The notes under the pieces: generated by a model | Database searches by the model: none | Told to the model about the DNA's origin: nothing | Seen by the model: the letters and a program-made list of their open reading frames with translations, nothing else | NCBI GenBank assembly: GCA_902168185.1 | Contig: CABHOV010000054.1 | Span: 1-32,067 of the forward strand | Reading direction: 5' to 3' | DNA length: 32,067 bases | Source: an uncultured Bacteroides sp. | Lineage (GTDB): Bacteria; Bacteroidota; Bacteroidia; Cytophagales; Cyclobacteriaceae | Part shown: piece after piece, positions 17,223 to 25,945 of the stretch | Layout of the letters: every line of letters starts with the position of its first letter | Position numbering within the stretch: the stretch's first letter is position 1 | Position numbers and translations under genes: made by a program

Positions 17223-18575
17223 ATGATCTATAAAAATTTCCGGCTTACTATATTTCTTCGCGTTTTCAGTATCGTGGCGCTGTCGCTTGCGTTTGCATTT
17301 ATACTGGTGCTTAAGCCCATGCTCTTTGTGTTGTCGGCTATAGCGATTTTACTTATCGTAATGGTTATCAGCCTGATCCGCTATATTGAAAAATCGAATA
17401 AAGATCTCACACATTTTCTTCTTTCCATCCGGCAGGGTGCATTTACAGAATCCTATACTTCTGGCCACCGTGGCAAACATCACGAACAATTGAGTGGCGC
17501 CCTGAATGATATAGTCAGCGAGTTCAGCAAGCTTAATCGCGAGAAGGAACTTCACTATCAATATCTGCAGACGCTAAATGAAAATATCAATGTCGCCATT
17601 CTAAGCTTCGATGCAGAAGGGAAATTACTAATGATGAATCCGGCTGCGAAGAAACTTTTCAACCTTTCAGCCTTCAATGCACTGGAACATTTCAAACGAA
17701 TAGATATAGCACTATATGAGGCTATAAAAAATCTTTCCCCTGAGCAACGAACGGTTGTGCGCGTATTGATGCAGGAAGATCAATACCAGTTAAGTGTGCA
17801 GTTAAAAGAGATTGTCCTAAATGGCGAGCTTGTGCGCATTATACTCTTGCAAAATTTAAACAGCGAGCTTGAAGCTAAGGAAATAGAAGCCTGGCACCAA
17901 CTGATGCGGGTGTTGACACATGAGATCATGAATAGTGCTACACCCATTGTATCGCTTACGGCTGCCGTTGAATCTATACTTAAAAATCCGGACGGCTCAC
18001 GTAAAGACTTCACTGCGCTAAGCGAAGATAACATTGAAGATATATTCAGCAGTCTGTCAACAATCGGATCCCGTAGCAAAGGTCTTACGAAGTTCGTGAA
18101 TACATACAAAGAATACGCAAGGCCTGTGAGCGCAAAGCTGGAGCCCGCAGATATAGTGGCGCTTGTAAAACGTATCAGCAACTTGCTGGCTCCGGATCTT
18201 CAAATACACAACATCAAATATAGTGTTAACAGTCCTGCCACATCCGTGGAGGCAAAAGCAGATGTTGCATTGATCGAACAAGTGCTGATCAATCTTTTGA
18301 AAAATGCCATGGAGGCAGTACCACACGATGGCACCGGGGCGATTACGATTGATATAAAAACAAAGAACGACCGTGTAAGCATCTCCGTTACCGACAATGG
18401 TATGGGTATTGATCCGGAAGTTTTACCACGAATCTTCGTCCCATTCTTTACAACAAAGCCGAAGGGATCGGGTATTGGCTTAAGTCTTTCACGACAAATC
18501 ATGAAACTCCATAACGGAAGCATCCATATATCCTCACCGGGAACCGGAAGTATATTTACGATTGAATGGAGTTAA
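17223..18575 (+). CDS. NtrB-like membrane sensor histidine kinase
   Basis: 450 residues. Two adjacent transmembrane helices (about 10-29 and 33-53) leave almost no external domain, so the signal is probably sensed in the membrane or cytoplasm. A PAS-like region covers about 112-200 (NENINVAILSFDAEGKLLMMNPAAKKLF). The phospho-accepting histidine is H233 in LTHEIMNSATPI. The ATPase domain has the N box NLLKNAMEAVP, the G1 box TDNGMGID and FVPFFTTKPKGSGIGLSLS. It starts two bases after the regulator's stop, so the two form a two-component pair in one transcript. Confidence 0.94.
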   Translation: MIYKNFRLTIFLRVFSIVALSLAFAFILVLKPMLFVLSAIAILLIVMVISLIRYIEKSNKDLTHFLLSIRQGAFTESYTSGHRGKHHEQLSGALNDIVSEFSKLNREKELHYQYLQTLNENINVAILSFDAEGKLLMMNPAAKKLFNLSAFNALEHFKRIDIALYEAIKNLSPEQRTVVRVLMQEDQYQLSVQLKEIVLNGELVRIILLQNLNSELEAKEIEAWHQLMRVLTHEIMNSATPIVSLTAAVESILKNPDGSRKDFTALSEDNIEDIFSSLSTIGSRSKGLTKFVNTYKEYARPVSAKLEPADIVALVKRISNLLAPDLQIHNIKYSVNSPATSVEAKADVALIEQVLINLLKNAMEAVPHDGTGAITIDIKTKNDRVSISVTDNGMGIDPEVLPRIFVPFFTTKPKGSGIGLSLSRQIMKLHNGSIHISSPGTGSIFTIEWS

Positions 18576-18623
18576 GTGTCTGTAGCTTTTAATAGTATAT
18601 TTACTTTGGCAAATTAAAGGATC

Positions 18624-19469
18624 ATGAATATTCCTCGTCAGGCAAATGAAATAGCGGTGAAGAGTAAACTTGAAGGTCAGCAATTATTCAAGATCTCGAA
18701 GTTCAAAGAAGTTATCAAACGTACCAAACCGCATAAGCATGATGCTTACTTTGAACTAATATACCTTTCTCAAGGTGCAGGATTTCACTGGATCGACACA
18801 CGGAAAATTCAAGTTACACCGCCCGTAGTTTTCTTTCTGTCGGGGCAACTTCATTACTGGGAAATGACTGCTATACCGAAAGGATATGTACTCTTGTTTC
18901 GTGAAGATTTCTTCGACTCTTTAAAAAATAAAAATTTACTCAACCTGATCCAGGCCCTGGAAGACACGGTGGATATCACTCTATCACCCGATGACAAGCT
19001 CGACTTTATATTTGATGAGATGGAGAAAGAGTATAAGAATCCGGCAGGCTATTCAGTTGAATTGATACAAGGTTATTTGCAAGTGGCTTTGGTGAAGCTT
19101 CTTCGTCATAAAGAACAATTGAATGTTCCCGCTGCGCACGGGAATCATTTAGTATATAGGAAGTTTCAGCAGTTCGTCCGAACAGCCAACCCGGTATCAA
19201 ACCTGAAAGTGAACCAGGCCGCTGAACATTTAAGTATAACGCCCCAAAACCTGAATGCCATTTGTCGCAAGATCGCGGGGCGATCGGCCAGCGAGTTGAT
19301 CGCAGAGCAAGTTGTACTGGAGGCCAAGCGATATTTACTTCATGCAGATATGAATGTTGGTGAGATCGCCTTCACCTTAAACTTTACTGATCCATCACAT
19401 TTCGTTAAGTACTTCCGGAAATTAACCGGAGAGACTCCGCAGACTTTTCGCGCTAAGCATCTTCAATAG
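18624..19469 (+). CDS. AraC-family regulator with cupin-like sensor domain
   Basis: 281 residues. The N-terminal half (30-120) has the cupin-like pattern PHKHDAYFELIYLSQG, then VTPPVVFFLSGQLHYW. The C-terminal HTH pair covers about 180-280: KVNQAAEHLSITPQNLNAICRK, then NVGEIAFTLNFTDPSHFVKYFRKLTGETPQTFR, the AraC signature. AAAGG lies three bases before the ATG. It is followed by a DoxX gene and then an efflux operon on the same strand, all separated by gaps of 100 bases or more, so it is a candidate regulator of either. The inducer is unknown. Confidence 0.92.
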   Translation: MNIPRQANEIAVKSKLEGQQLFKISKFKEVIKRTKPHKHDAYFELIYLSQGAGFHWIDTRKIQVTPPVVFFLSGQLHYWEMTAIPKGYVLLFREDFFDSLKNKNLLNLIQALEDTVDITLSPDDKLDFIFDEMEKEYKNPAGYSVELIQGYLQVALVKLLRHKEQLNVPAAHGNHLVYRKFQQFVRTANPVSNLKVNQAAEHLSITPQNLNAICRKIAGRSASELIAEQVVLEAKRYLLHADMNVGEIAFTLNFTDPSHFVKYFRKLTGETPQTFRAKHLQ

Positions 19470-19659
19470 CAGCACAAGCTTCATCATTACTATATCTCTT
19501 ATTCAGAGACCGGAATTGTTCACATTGATTAACATGATAATAAGATCCCGTTAAAATCCCATTTTTCAATTATACCATAGATTTTTCGAATACTACCATC
19601 CACTATTGTAATCAAGGTTTATTTTTGCGCGTAAGCCGGTCTGTCATGCAATACGATTC

Positions 19660-19715
19660 AAATCCACCAGTTGAATTTACTCTGGCGAATATTTTATTAA
19701 CTGTAAAGTGGATTT
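19660..19715. promoter_or_regulatory. Dyad upstream of the DoxX gene
   Basis: AAATCCAC (19660-19667) and GTGGATTT (19708-19715) are perfect 8-base arms, and AGTT (19669-19672) with AACT (19699-19702) continues the symmetry. A shorter dyad, ATTCAA-N9-TTGAAT (19656-19676), overlaps the left arm. TATTTTTG at 19620-19627 fits a -7 element but lacks a -33 partner. The upstream AraC regulator could bind here; this is a guess from position. Confidence 0.3.
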
Positions 19716-19735
19716 AATTCTATAAGTATAACGCT

Positions 19736-20167
19736 ATGAGCCAGCTTAAAAAATTACTGCGCACCAGTAATGAATCAACCATCATTCTGATACGCCTTAT
19801 TGTCGGGGCGGTTTTTCTTTCCGAAGGCATTCAAAAATTTCTATTCCCAGATAAACTTGGCGCAGGACGTTTTGCCAAAATAGGTTTGCCCTCACCAGAA
19901 GTTCTGGGCCCTTTCGTTGGTTCATTTGAAATTACCTGCGGTACATTGGTATTGATCGGCTTGCTTACACGGCTTGCTTCCATTCCGCTAATCATTATTA
20001 TGCTCGTGGCCATTGCTACAACCAAAGCAGAAGTTTTAGCGCATGATGGCTTTTGGGAAATGATGCACGGCAGTCGTACCGACTGGGCTATGCTTCTGGG
20101 AAGTATATATCTCCTGATTCGAGGTGGCGGCATGTGGTCGATCGATCAAAAGATCACCACAGTATAA
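19736..20167 (+). CDS. DoxX family membrane protein
   Basis: 143 residues with four transmembrane helices (about 15-35, 58-78, 82-102, 112-132). The motif IRLIVGAVFLSEGIQKFLFPDKLGAGRFAKIGLP is the DoxX/DoxD-type N-terminus, and GSFEITCGTLVLIGLLTRLA follows as usual. Members are integral membrane proteins linked in some bacteria to thiol or oxidative stress; here the role is open. It stands alone between an AraC regulator gene (266 bases upstream) and the efflux operon (about 100 bases downstream). Confidence 0.9.
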   Translation: MSQLKKLLRTSNESTIILIRLIVGAVFLSEGIQKFLFPDKLGAGRFAKIGLPSPEVLGPFVGSFEITCGTLVLIGLLTRLASIPLIIIMLVAIATTKAEVLAHDGFWEMMHGSRTDWAMLLGSIYLLIRGGGMWSIDQKITTV

Positions 20168-20271
20168 ATATCCAATTATATATCATTACATCCCTCAAAT
20201 CATGGTTATGCGTCTCCCGAGTTTAATACAAGACCCATCGTCACTTTAAAAAAGTTTAGGCATTGTATACT

Positions 20272-21612
20272 ATGAAAAAATATATTCTTACAATCATTCC
20301 TATACTCGTAACGTTGTTCGGCAACGCACAAACTTTACCGGATCTGTTAAAGCTGGCAGAAAGTAACTACCCGCTTCTAAAGGCGAAGCGACTTGAAGTG
20401 CAAGCACGTAAAGACCAAGTTGCTTATGCCAGAAGCACTGCGCTTCCTTCGCTCGATGCTTCCTACCAGGTAAACTACGCAACCTATAATAACATTACCG
20501 GTATGGCTTCCGGCCAATCCTTTGTTCCTATCAGTGGTCCGCCATCGGCAGACAATGAGTATGAAGGTGTATTCGGAACTGCGGGTGGGCTATTGTTGAA
20601 TTGGGATGTATTTACATTTGGTCAGCGTAAATCAAAAATAGAATCTGCGAAGGCATACCAGGTATATCAGGAAGCGGAAGCTGCACAGGAGATTTTTCAA
20701 CACCAGGTAAAAACTGCCAACGCATACCTCGATGTTGTGATGACACACGAATTAGTGAAAGTATATTCCAAAAATCTTGAGCGTGCACAAGACAATGTCA
20801 GAATTGTAAAGTCGCTTACACGAAGTGGATTGCGACCGGGCGTAGACACTGCATTGTTTAATGCAGAACTATCGCGCGCAAGAATTGAATTGATGAATTA
20901 TGAAAAACTGCGCCAGACACAGCAAATCACTTTATCAGAATTACTGGGTGGTAACGAGGCCATCTATAGTATAGATAGCAGTTTCTTTTATTCGTTGCCC
21001 GTGATTGCAATGGATTCAGGAACACAAGAACATCCGCTTCTCCGGCTATCCACGAGTCGTGTACAGATCAATAAATATGAAAGAATTTCTTTACAGCGAG
21101 GGTTATACCCGAAGCTGTCTTTATGGGGAACAGCGTACGCGCGGGGTTCTGGTATTCGCTACGATGGATATGTCAATTCCGAAGACGGCCTTTCCTTCAG
21201 TCGCTATAACTATGGAGCGGGGCTTGTGCTGAGTATACCACTTCTACGATTTGCAACAGTCCATCACCAACTGAAAGCACAGCAATCTTTAATACAATCA
21301 GAAGAAGAAAAACTGAATCTTGTAAAACTTCAACTCGACAAACAAAAACTTGTAGCAGATGTCACGTTGATCAATGCGTTGAAGATCGCAAACGAAAGCC
21401 CAGCATTTTATCAATCATCAGCATTCTCCTATAGAACATTATTAAGCCGGTATAATTCCGGACTTGCGCAATACTCCGATCTTATTCAATCACAATATAT
21501 ATTGATAAAATCGGAAGTGGACTTAAAGAAATCACACCTCGAAGCGTGGAAAGCATTGCTCTACAAGGCGGCCGTACAAGGTGATTTAAACATTTTCCTC
21601 CATCAGCTATAG
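20272..21612 (+). CDS. TolC-family outer-membrane efflux protein
   Basis: 446 residues from the ATG at 20272; a TTG at 20263 would add three residues but the ATG gives a normal signal peptide (MKKYILTIIPILVTLFGNAQ). The rest alternates long coiled helices and short strands, as in TolC: LPDLLKLAESNYPLLKAKRLEVQARKDQV near the start and YNSGLAQYSDLIQSQYILIKSEVDLKKSHLEAW near the end. It forms the outer-membrane channel of a tripartite pump with the RND and adaptor genes downstream. The gap to the RND gene is 87 bases. Confidence 0.92.
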   Translation: MKKYILTIIPILVTLFGNAQTLPDLLKLAESNYPLLKAKRLEVQARKDQVAYARSTALPSLDASYQVNYATYNNITGMASGQSFVPISGPPSADNEYEGVFGTAGGLLLNWDVFTFGQRKSKIESAKAYQVYQEAEAAQEIFQHQVKTANAYLDVVMTHELVKVYSKNLERAQDNVRIVKSLTRSGLRPGVDTALFNAELSRARIELMNYEKLRQTQQITLSELLGGNEAIYSIDSSFFYSLPVIAMDSGTQEHPLLRLSTSRVQINKYERISLQRGLYPKLSLWGTAYARGSGIRYDGYVNSEDGLSFSRYNYGAGLVLSIPLLRFATVHHQLKAQQSLIQSEEEKLNLVKLQLDKQKLVADVTLINALKIANESPAFYQSSAFSYRTLLSRYNSGLAQYSDLIQSQYILIKSEVDLKKSHLEAWKALLYKAAVQGDLNIFLHQL

Positions 21613-21699
21613 TATCGTTGCGCTGAATTTGAGGTAAGCTGATATATATACAGGAATGTCAACCCGAAGAACACATAAGAGCCAAAATATATAGTTATT

Positions 21700-24600
21700 A
21701 TGAACTTGCTGCAAGGTGCCTTACGAAAACCCATTACAATAGTTGTAGCCGTGTTGGCGATTGTCTTTTTTTCTGTGCTCGCCATTCGCAACATGAAGAT
21801 CGATATATTTCCAACATTGGGTTTGCCAACGATCTATGTCGCGCAGCCTTACGGTGGCTTATCTCCTGAACAAATGGAGGGTCTTATCACTTCCTATTAT
21901 GAATATCATTTTCTCTATGTAACCGGTGTAAAGTTTGTAGAATCGAAATCTATACAGGGCGCCACTATACTTAAAATTCAGTTTCAGCAAGATACAGACA
22001 TGAGCCAGGCCATGGCCGAAGTAGTGGGCTATGTAAATCGTTCACGTGCCTTTATGCCTCCCGGCACAGTGCCTCCGTTCATTACACGTTTCGATGCCGG
22101 TAGTGTACCGGTTGGACAATTGGTATTTACTTCAGAGACACGTTCGTTGAGTGAAATCGCAGATCTCGCTTTGTTCAGAGTACGCCCTATGTTTTCGACT
22201 TTGCCGGGTGTTTCGGCTCCACCACCGTTTGGAGGCAATCAAAAAACAGTGATCATTAAAGTCGATCCCGAAAAAATAAAAAATTATGATCTCACACCCG
22301 ATGAAGTCGTTCAAGCCATTGCAAAAGCTAACACTATAACACCTGCCGGCAATGTGCGCATCGGTGATGAAATGTTGCTTACACCACAGAATACACTGGC
22401 AGAAAATTTCAAGGAGCTGGAACGTGTACCCATTACGTTGGGTGCAGGGCCGGCCATCTATATACGTGACATTGCCAGCGTTCAGCTTGGCTCGGATGTA
22501 ACCACCAGCTATGCATTGGTAAATGGTAAACGCTCTGTATATATACCCGTTACCAAACGCGCCACAGCTCCAACATGGGATGTTGTGAAACGCGTTAAAG
22601 CATCACTACCTGAAATGCAAGCGGCAATTCCTGAAGACATCAAAGTTACCTATGAATTCGATCAATCGGGTTATGTCATCAATTCACTGACGAATCTTTT
22701 CTTCGAAGGAGGACTTGGCGCGTTACTCACCGGGCTCATGGTATTGCTATTTCTCGGTGACAGAAGGAGCGCCCTCATCATTGTACTCACCATTCCACTC
22801 GCGTTGCTCACGGGCGTTACATTCCTGTTCCTCGCAGGCCAGACTATAAATATCATGACGTTGGGTGGTCTTGCATTGGCCGTTGGAATTCTTGTGGATG
22901 AAGGAACCGTTACGATTGAAAACATTCATCGCCATCAAGAGATGGGCAAAACAAAAGGATGGGCTATACTCGATGCCTGCAAAGAAATCTTTATACCTAA
23001 ACTATTAATCTTGCTGTGTATCCTGGCGGTATTTGTTCCCTCCATTTTCATGAGCGGTGTGCCACGTGGCATGTTCCTTCCACTCTCGCTTGCAGTAGGA
23101 TTTACTATGATTGCTTCATTTCTTTTGTCAAACACCTTTGTACCGGTGATGGCAAACTGGATACTAAAAGAAAAACTACCTGAACATTCTTCGCTACGCT
23201 TTGAAAAATTTAGAAACAGGTATATATATACATTGGATACGTTTCAAAATAAATCACAGTTCGCATTAACACTCTACGGTATCGTAAGTATAGCATTGGT
23301 GGTGAGCTTATTTTCAATTATAGGCACAGAGATCTTCCCGAAGGTCGATGCAGGGCAAGCGGTCGTCAGAGTACGGCTTCCAATCGGAACGCGTCTTGAG
23401 CGAACTGAATCTGTAACACAACGCGTATTGAAACTAGCTGATAGCATTGCCGGTCACGAGGTGGCCATTACATCAGCATTCGTAGGCACGCAACCTCCAA
23501 GCTACCCGGTAAACCTGATTCACCTTTGGACAAGCGGTCCGCATGAGTCAGTGATCAGAATTAATCTCACGGATGATGCATCTATCGGTATAGAATCCTT
23601 TAAAGAAAAATTGAGACAAGTTGTCCATCAGGAATTACCGCTTGTTAAAGTTTCTTTTGAGCCTGGTGACTTGGTCGAGCAGGTTATTAATCTTGGTTCC
23701 AGTAACCCGATAGAGCTCGCCGTTGTTGGAAGAGATCTGAACCAAACGCGTAAACTCTCCGAGAAACTTTTATCGAAGCTAAAGCATGTCGCGTACTTAC
23801 GTGATTTGCAAATTGCAACGCCCCTCGATTATCCAGGAATAAAAATTGACATTGATCGTGTGAAGGCCGGACAGCTATCGCTTTCAATCGAAGATATAGG
23901 TAAATCTATGGTAGCGGCTACATCTTCGAGTCGCTTCACACAGCCTAATTACTGGCTGGATAAAAGTACCGGAACTGCATACCAGGTGCAGGTAGAGTAT
24001 CCGCAGTATAGCATGAATTCAACGGAAGATATAGAGTCTATACCGATTGCCAGCGACCCTCAAGTATACTTGCGTGATGTCGCGCGTTGGAAAAAAACTG
24101 CATCTCCCGGAGAATATGATCGTCTCAATCAGCAACGTTTTATAACCATCACCGGAAATATACATAGTAAAGATCTCGGTGCTGCTGTTAAAGAAGTAAA
24201 CCAAGCCGTAGCCTCCCTGGGCGAACTGCCGAAAGGTATAAAGGTATTGGTGCGGGGCCAGGCAGAATTACTACAGGAAACCATGCGTGAGCTTCAAGCA
24301 GGTTTGCTGATTGCAGTTGTTGTTATCTTTTTGCTGTTGGCTACAAATTTTCAATCGTTCCGGTTGTCACTGGTTACACTTTCCATTATTCCTGCAGTTA
24401 TAGCAGGTTCACTTCTGTTACTTTTTATTACGGGGAAAACACTAAACATTCAATCCTATATGGGAACGATCATGGCAGTAGGTGTTGCTATCGCAAATGC
24501 GATCTTGTTCATCACGAATGCGGAGCAACTCCGTAAATGTGGAAATATAGCAGCCTATCGCGATGGAGCCTTTCACAGATTCCGTCCCATCATCATGACG

Positions 24601-24828
24601 AGCCTTGCCATGATTGCCGGTCTGATCCCGATGTCATTAGGGCTCGGTGAAGGAGGCGACCAGGTAGCTCCGCTAGGTATAGCAGTTATAGGCGGACTAC
24701 TTTTTTCTTTGATCAGCACGTTACTCTTCCTTCCTATGGTATATAACATCGTTGAAGGAAAAAAAATATACCAGAGCGCTTCACTGGACCCCGAAGACAA
24801 GACTAGTAAATATTACAAAGAGTTATAA
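21700..24828 (+). CDS. RND-family efflux permease (AcrB-like)
   Basis: 1042 residues, normal for AcrB/CusA-type pumps, with twelve expected helices and two large periplasmic loops. TM4 reads AVGILVDEGTVTIEN: D400 is kept but the second acidic position is E401 instead of the AcrB Asp-Asp pair. In TM10, AIANAILFITNAE places A932 where AcrB has its proton-relay lysine (SAKNAIL). The RFRPIIMTS motif (960-968) in TM11 is kept. These changes suggest a subfamily with a different relay. Its partners are the TolC gene upstream and the adaptor gene two bases downstream. Substrates cannot be told from the sequence. Confidence 0.94.
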   Translation: MNLLQGALRKPITIVVAVLAIVFFSVLAIRNMKIDIFPTLGLPTIYVAQPYGGLSPEQMEGLITSYYEYHFLYVTGVKFVESKSIQGATILKIQFQQDTDMSQAMAEVVGYVNRSRAFMPPGTVPPFITRFDAGSVPVGQLVFTSETRSLSEIADLALFRVRPMFSTLPGVSAPPPFGGNQKTVIIKVDPEKIKNYDLTPDEVVQAIAKANTITPAGNVRIGDEMLLTPQNTLAENFKELERVPITLGAGPAIYIRDIASVQLGSDVTTSYALVNGKRSVYIPVTKRATAPTWDVVKRVKASLPEMQAAIPEDIKVTYEFDQSGYVINSLTNLFFEGGLGALLTGLMVLLFLGDRRSALIIVLTIPLALLTGVTFLFLAGQTINIMTLGGLALAVGILVDEGTVTIENIHRHQEMGKTKGWAILDACKEIFIPKLLILLCILAVFVPSIFMSGVPRGMFLPLSLAVGFTMIASFLLSNTFVPVMANWILKEKLPEHSSLRFEKFRNRYIYTLDTFQNKSQFALTLYGIVSIALVVSLFSIIGTEIFPKVDAGQAVVRVRLPIGTRLERTESVTQRVLKLADSIAGHEVAITSAFVGTQPPSYPVNLIHLWTSGPHESVIRINLTDDASIGIESFKEKLRQVVHQELPLVKVSFEPGDLVEQVINLGSSNPIELAVVGRDLNQTRKLSEKLLSKLKHVAYLRDLQIATPLDYPGIKIDIDRVKAGQLSLSIEDIGKSMVAATSSSRFTQPNYWLDKSTGTAYQVQVEYPQYSMNSTEDIESIPIASDPQVYLRDVARWKKTASPGEYDRLNQQRFITITGNIHSKDLGAAVKEVNQAVASLGELPKGIKVLVRGQAELLQETMRELQAGLLIAVVVIFLLLATNFQSFRLSLVTLSIIPAVIAGSLLLLFITGKTLNIQSYMGTIMAVGVAIANAILFITNAEQLRKCGNIAAYRDGAFHRFRPIIMTSLAMIAGLIPMSLGLGEGGDQVAPLGIAVIGGLLFSLISTLLFLPMVYNIVEGKKIYQSASLDPEDKTSKYYKEL

Positions 24829-24830
24829 TC

Positions 24831-25919
24831 ATGCTTATGAAGAATCAATCATCTATACTTATATTTTCAGCCGCTATACTACTGGCCACCTGTGGCGAAA
24901 AGAAAAAAACAACCGCTACGGTGGCAACAGTAGATTCTGTTCAAGTATTTACATTGAAGAAGGAAACCATTACCAAAAATTTGGTTTTACCCGCAGAGCT
25001 ATATGCGTGGCAACGTGCAGAGGTGCATGCAAAAGTAGAAGGCTATATAAAGGAACTCAAGGTTGATATTGGCGACAAAGTAAAGCGCAATGATATACTC
25101 GCTGTTATTGATGCTCCGGAAGTAGCATCGAATTATGCAAAGGCTGCTGCTGACCTGCAGGCAACCGAAGCCAGATATAGGACGAGCGCTGATACTTACA
25201 GACGACTCGTGACCGCAGCAAAAGAACGAGGGTCGGTTTCAGATAGTGAAATGGAACGCACGCGAAATCAAATGTTATCAGACAGTGCTACGTTTGTTGC
25301 CGCCCAATCCGGCACCAATGCTTATGCGCAATTAAGAAGTTACCTCGTGATTCGTGCTGCCTTTGATGGTATAATTACACAACGTAACATCGATCCCGGA
25401 ACTCTTGTTGGCTCAGAGCAAAAGCCTTTATTTGTTTTGGAAAACCTCAGTACACTAAGATTACGTGTCGCAGTACCGGAGGCCTATACATCGGCTCTTC
25501 CCGACACGTCATTTATTTCCTTCACCGTAGACGCACAACCTTCTAAAAAATATATAGCGAAACTTGCAAGGAAGTCAAACCAGATCGATGCGAAGACGCG
25601 CACTGAACTATGGGAATTTATAGTGGATAATACAAAACAGGAATTGAAGTCGGGTATGTATGGCAACGTCAATTTTAATCTTCACCGTGCCGAGCCATCT
25701 TTTGTTGTACCGTATTCTGCTGTGGTGACCAATCTTGAACGAAACTTCGTTATCCGTGTAAAAGATGGCAAGCCGGAATGGATCGATGTTAAGAGCGGTA
25801 TAAATCTAAAAGATAAAGTTGAAGTGTTTGGCGAATTACAGGAAGGTGACCAATTACTGGTAAAAGCCAACGATGAGATAAAAGAAGACAAGTCTGTTAT
25901 AGCCTTCCAGAAAAAATAA
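24831..25919 (+). CDS. RND periplasmic adaptor lipoprotein (HlyD/AcrA-like)
   Basis: 362 residues; starts at 24831 or at the second ATG two codons later. The lipobox LLATC puts the lipid at Cys21. A barrel-sandwich hybrid domain is split around a helical hairpin: AEVHAKVEGYIKELKVDIGDKVKRNDILAVID near 60-90 and AAFDGIITQRNIDPGTLVG near 180, with the hairpin (ASNYAKAAADLQATEARYR) at about 95-165. A beta-barrel and membrane-proximal domain follow. It links the RND pump to the TolC channel. The gene order, channel then pump then adaptor, is less usual than adaptor first. Confidence 0.94.
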   Translation: MLMKNQSSILIFSAAILLATCGEKKKTTATVATVDSVQVFTLKKETITKNLVLPAELYAWQRAEVHAKVEGYIKELKVDIGDKVKRNDILAVIDAPEVASNYAKAAADLQATEARYRTSADTYRRLVTAAKERGSVSDSEMERTRNQMLSDSATFVAAQSGTNAYAQLRSYLVIRAAFDGIITQRNIDPGTLVGSEQKPLFVLENLSTLRLRVAVPEAYTSALPDTSFISFTVDAQPSKKYIAKLARKSNQIDAKTRTELWEFIVDNTKQELKSGMYGNVNFNLHRAEPSFVVPYSAVVTNLERNFVIRVKDGKPEWIDVKSGINLKDKVEVFGELQEGDQLLVKANDEIKEDKSVIAFQKK

Positions 25920-25945
25920 TTCACGAGGAATAAGATAATGAGTAT

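Noticed and set aside
17780-18181. 133-codon frame antisense to the histidine kinase gene
   Set aside because: It lies opposite the conserved HisKA region of a certain kinase gene and shows no domain.
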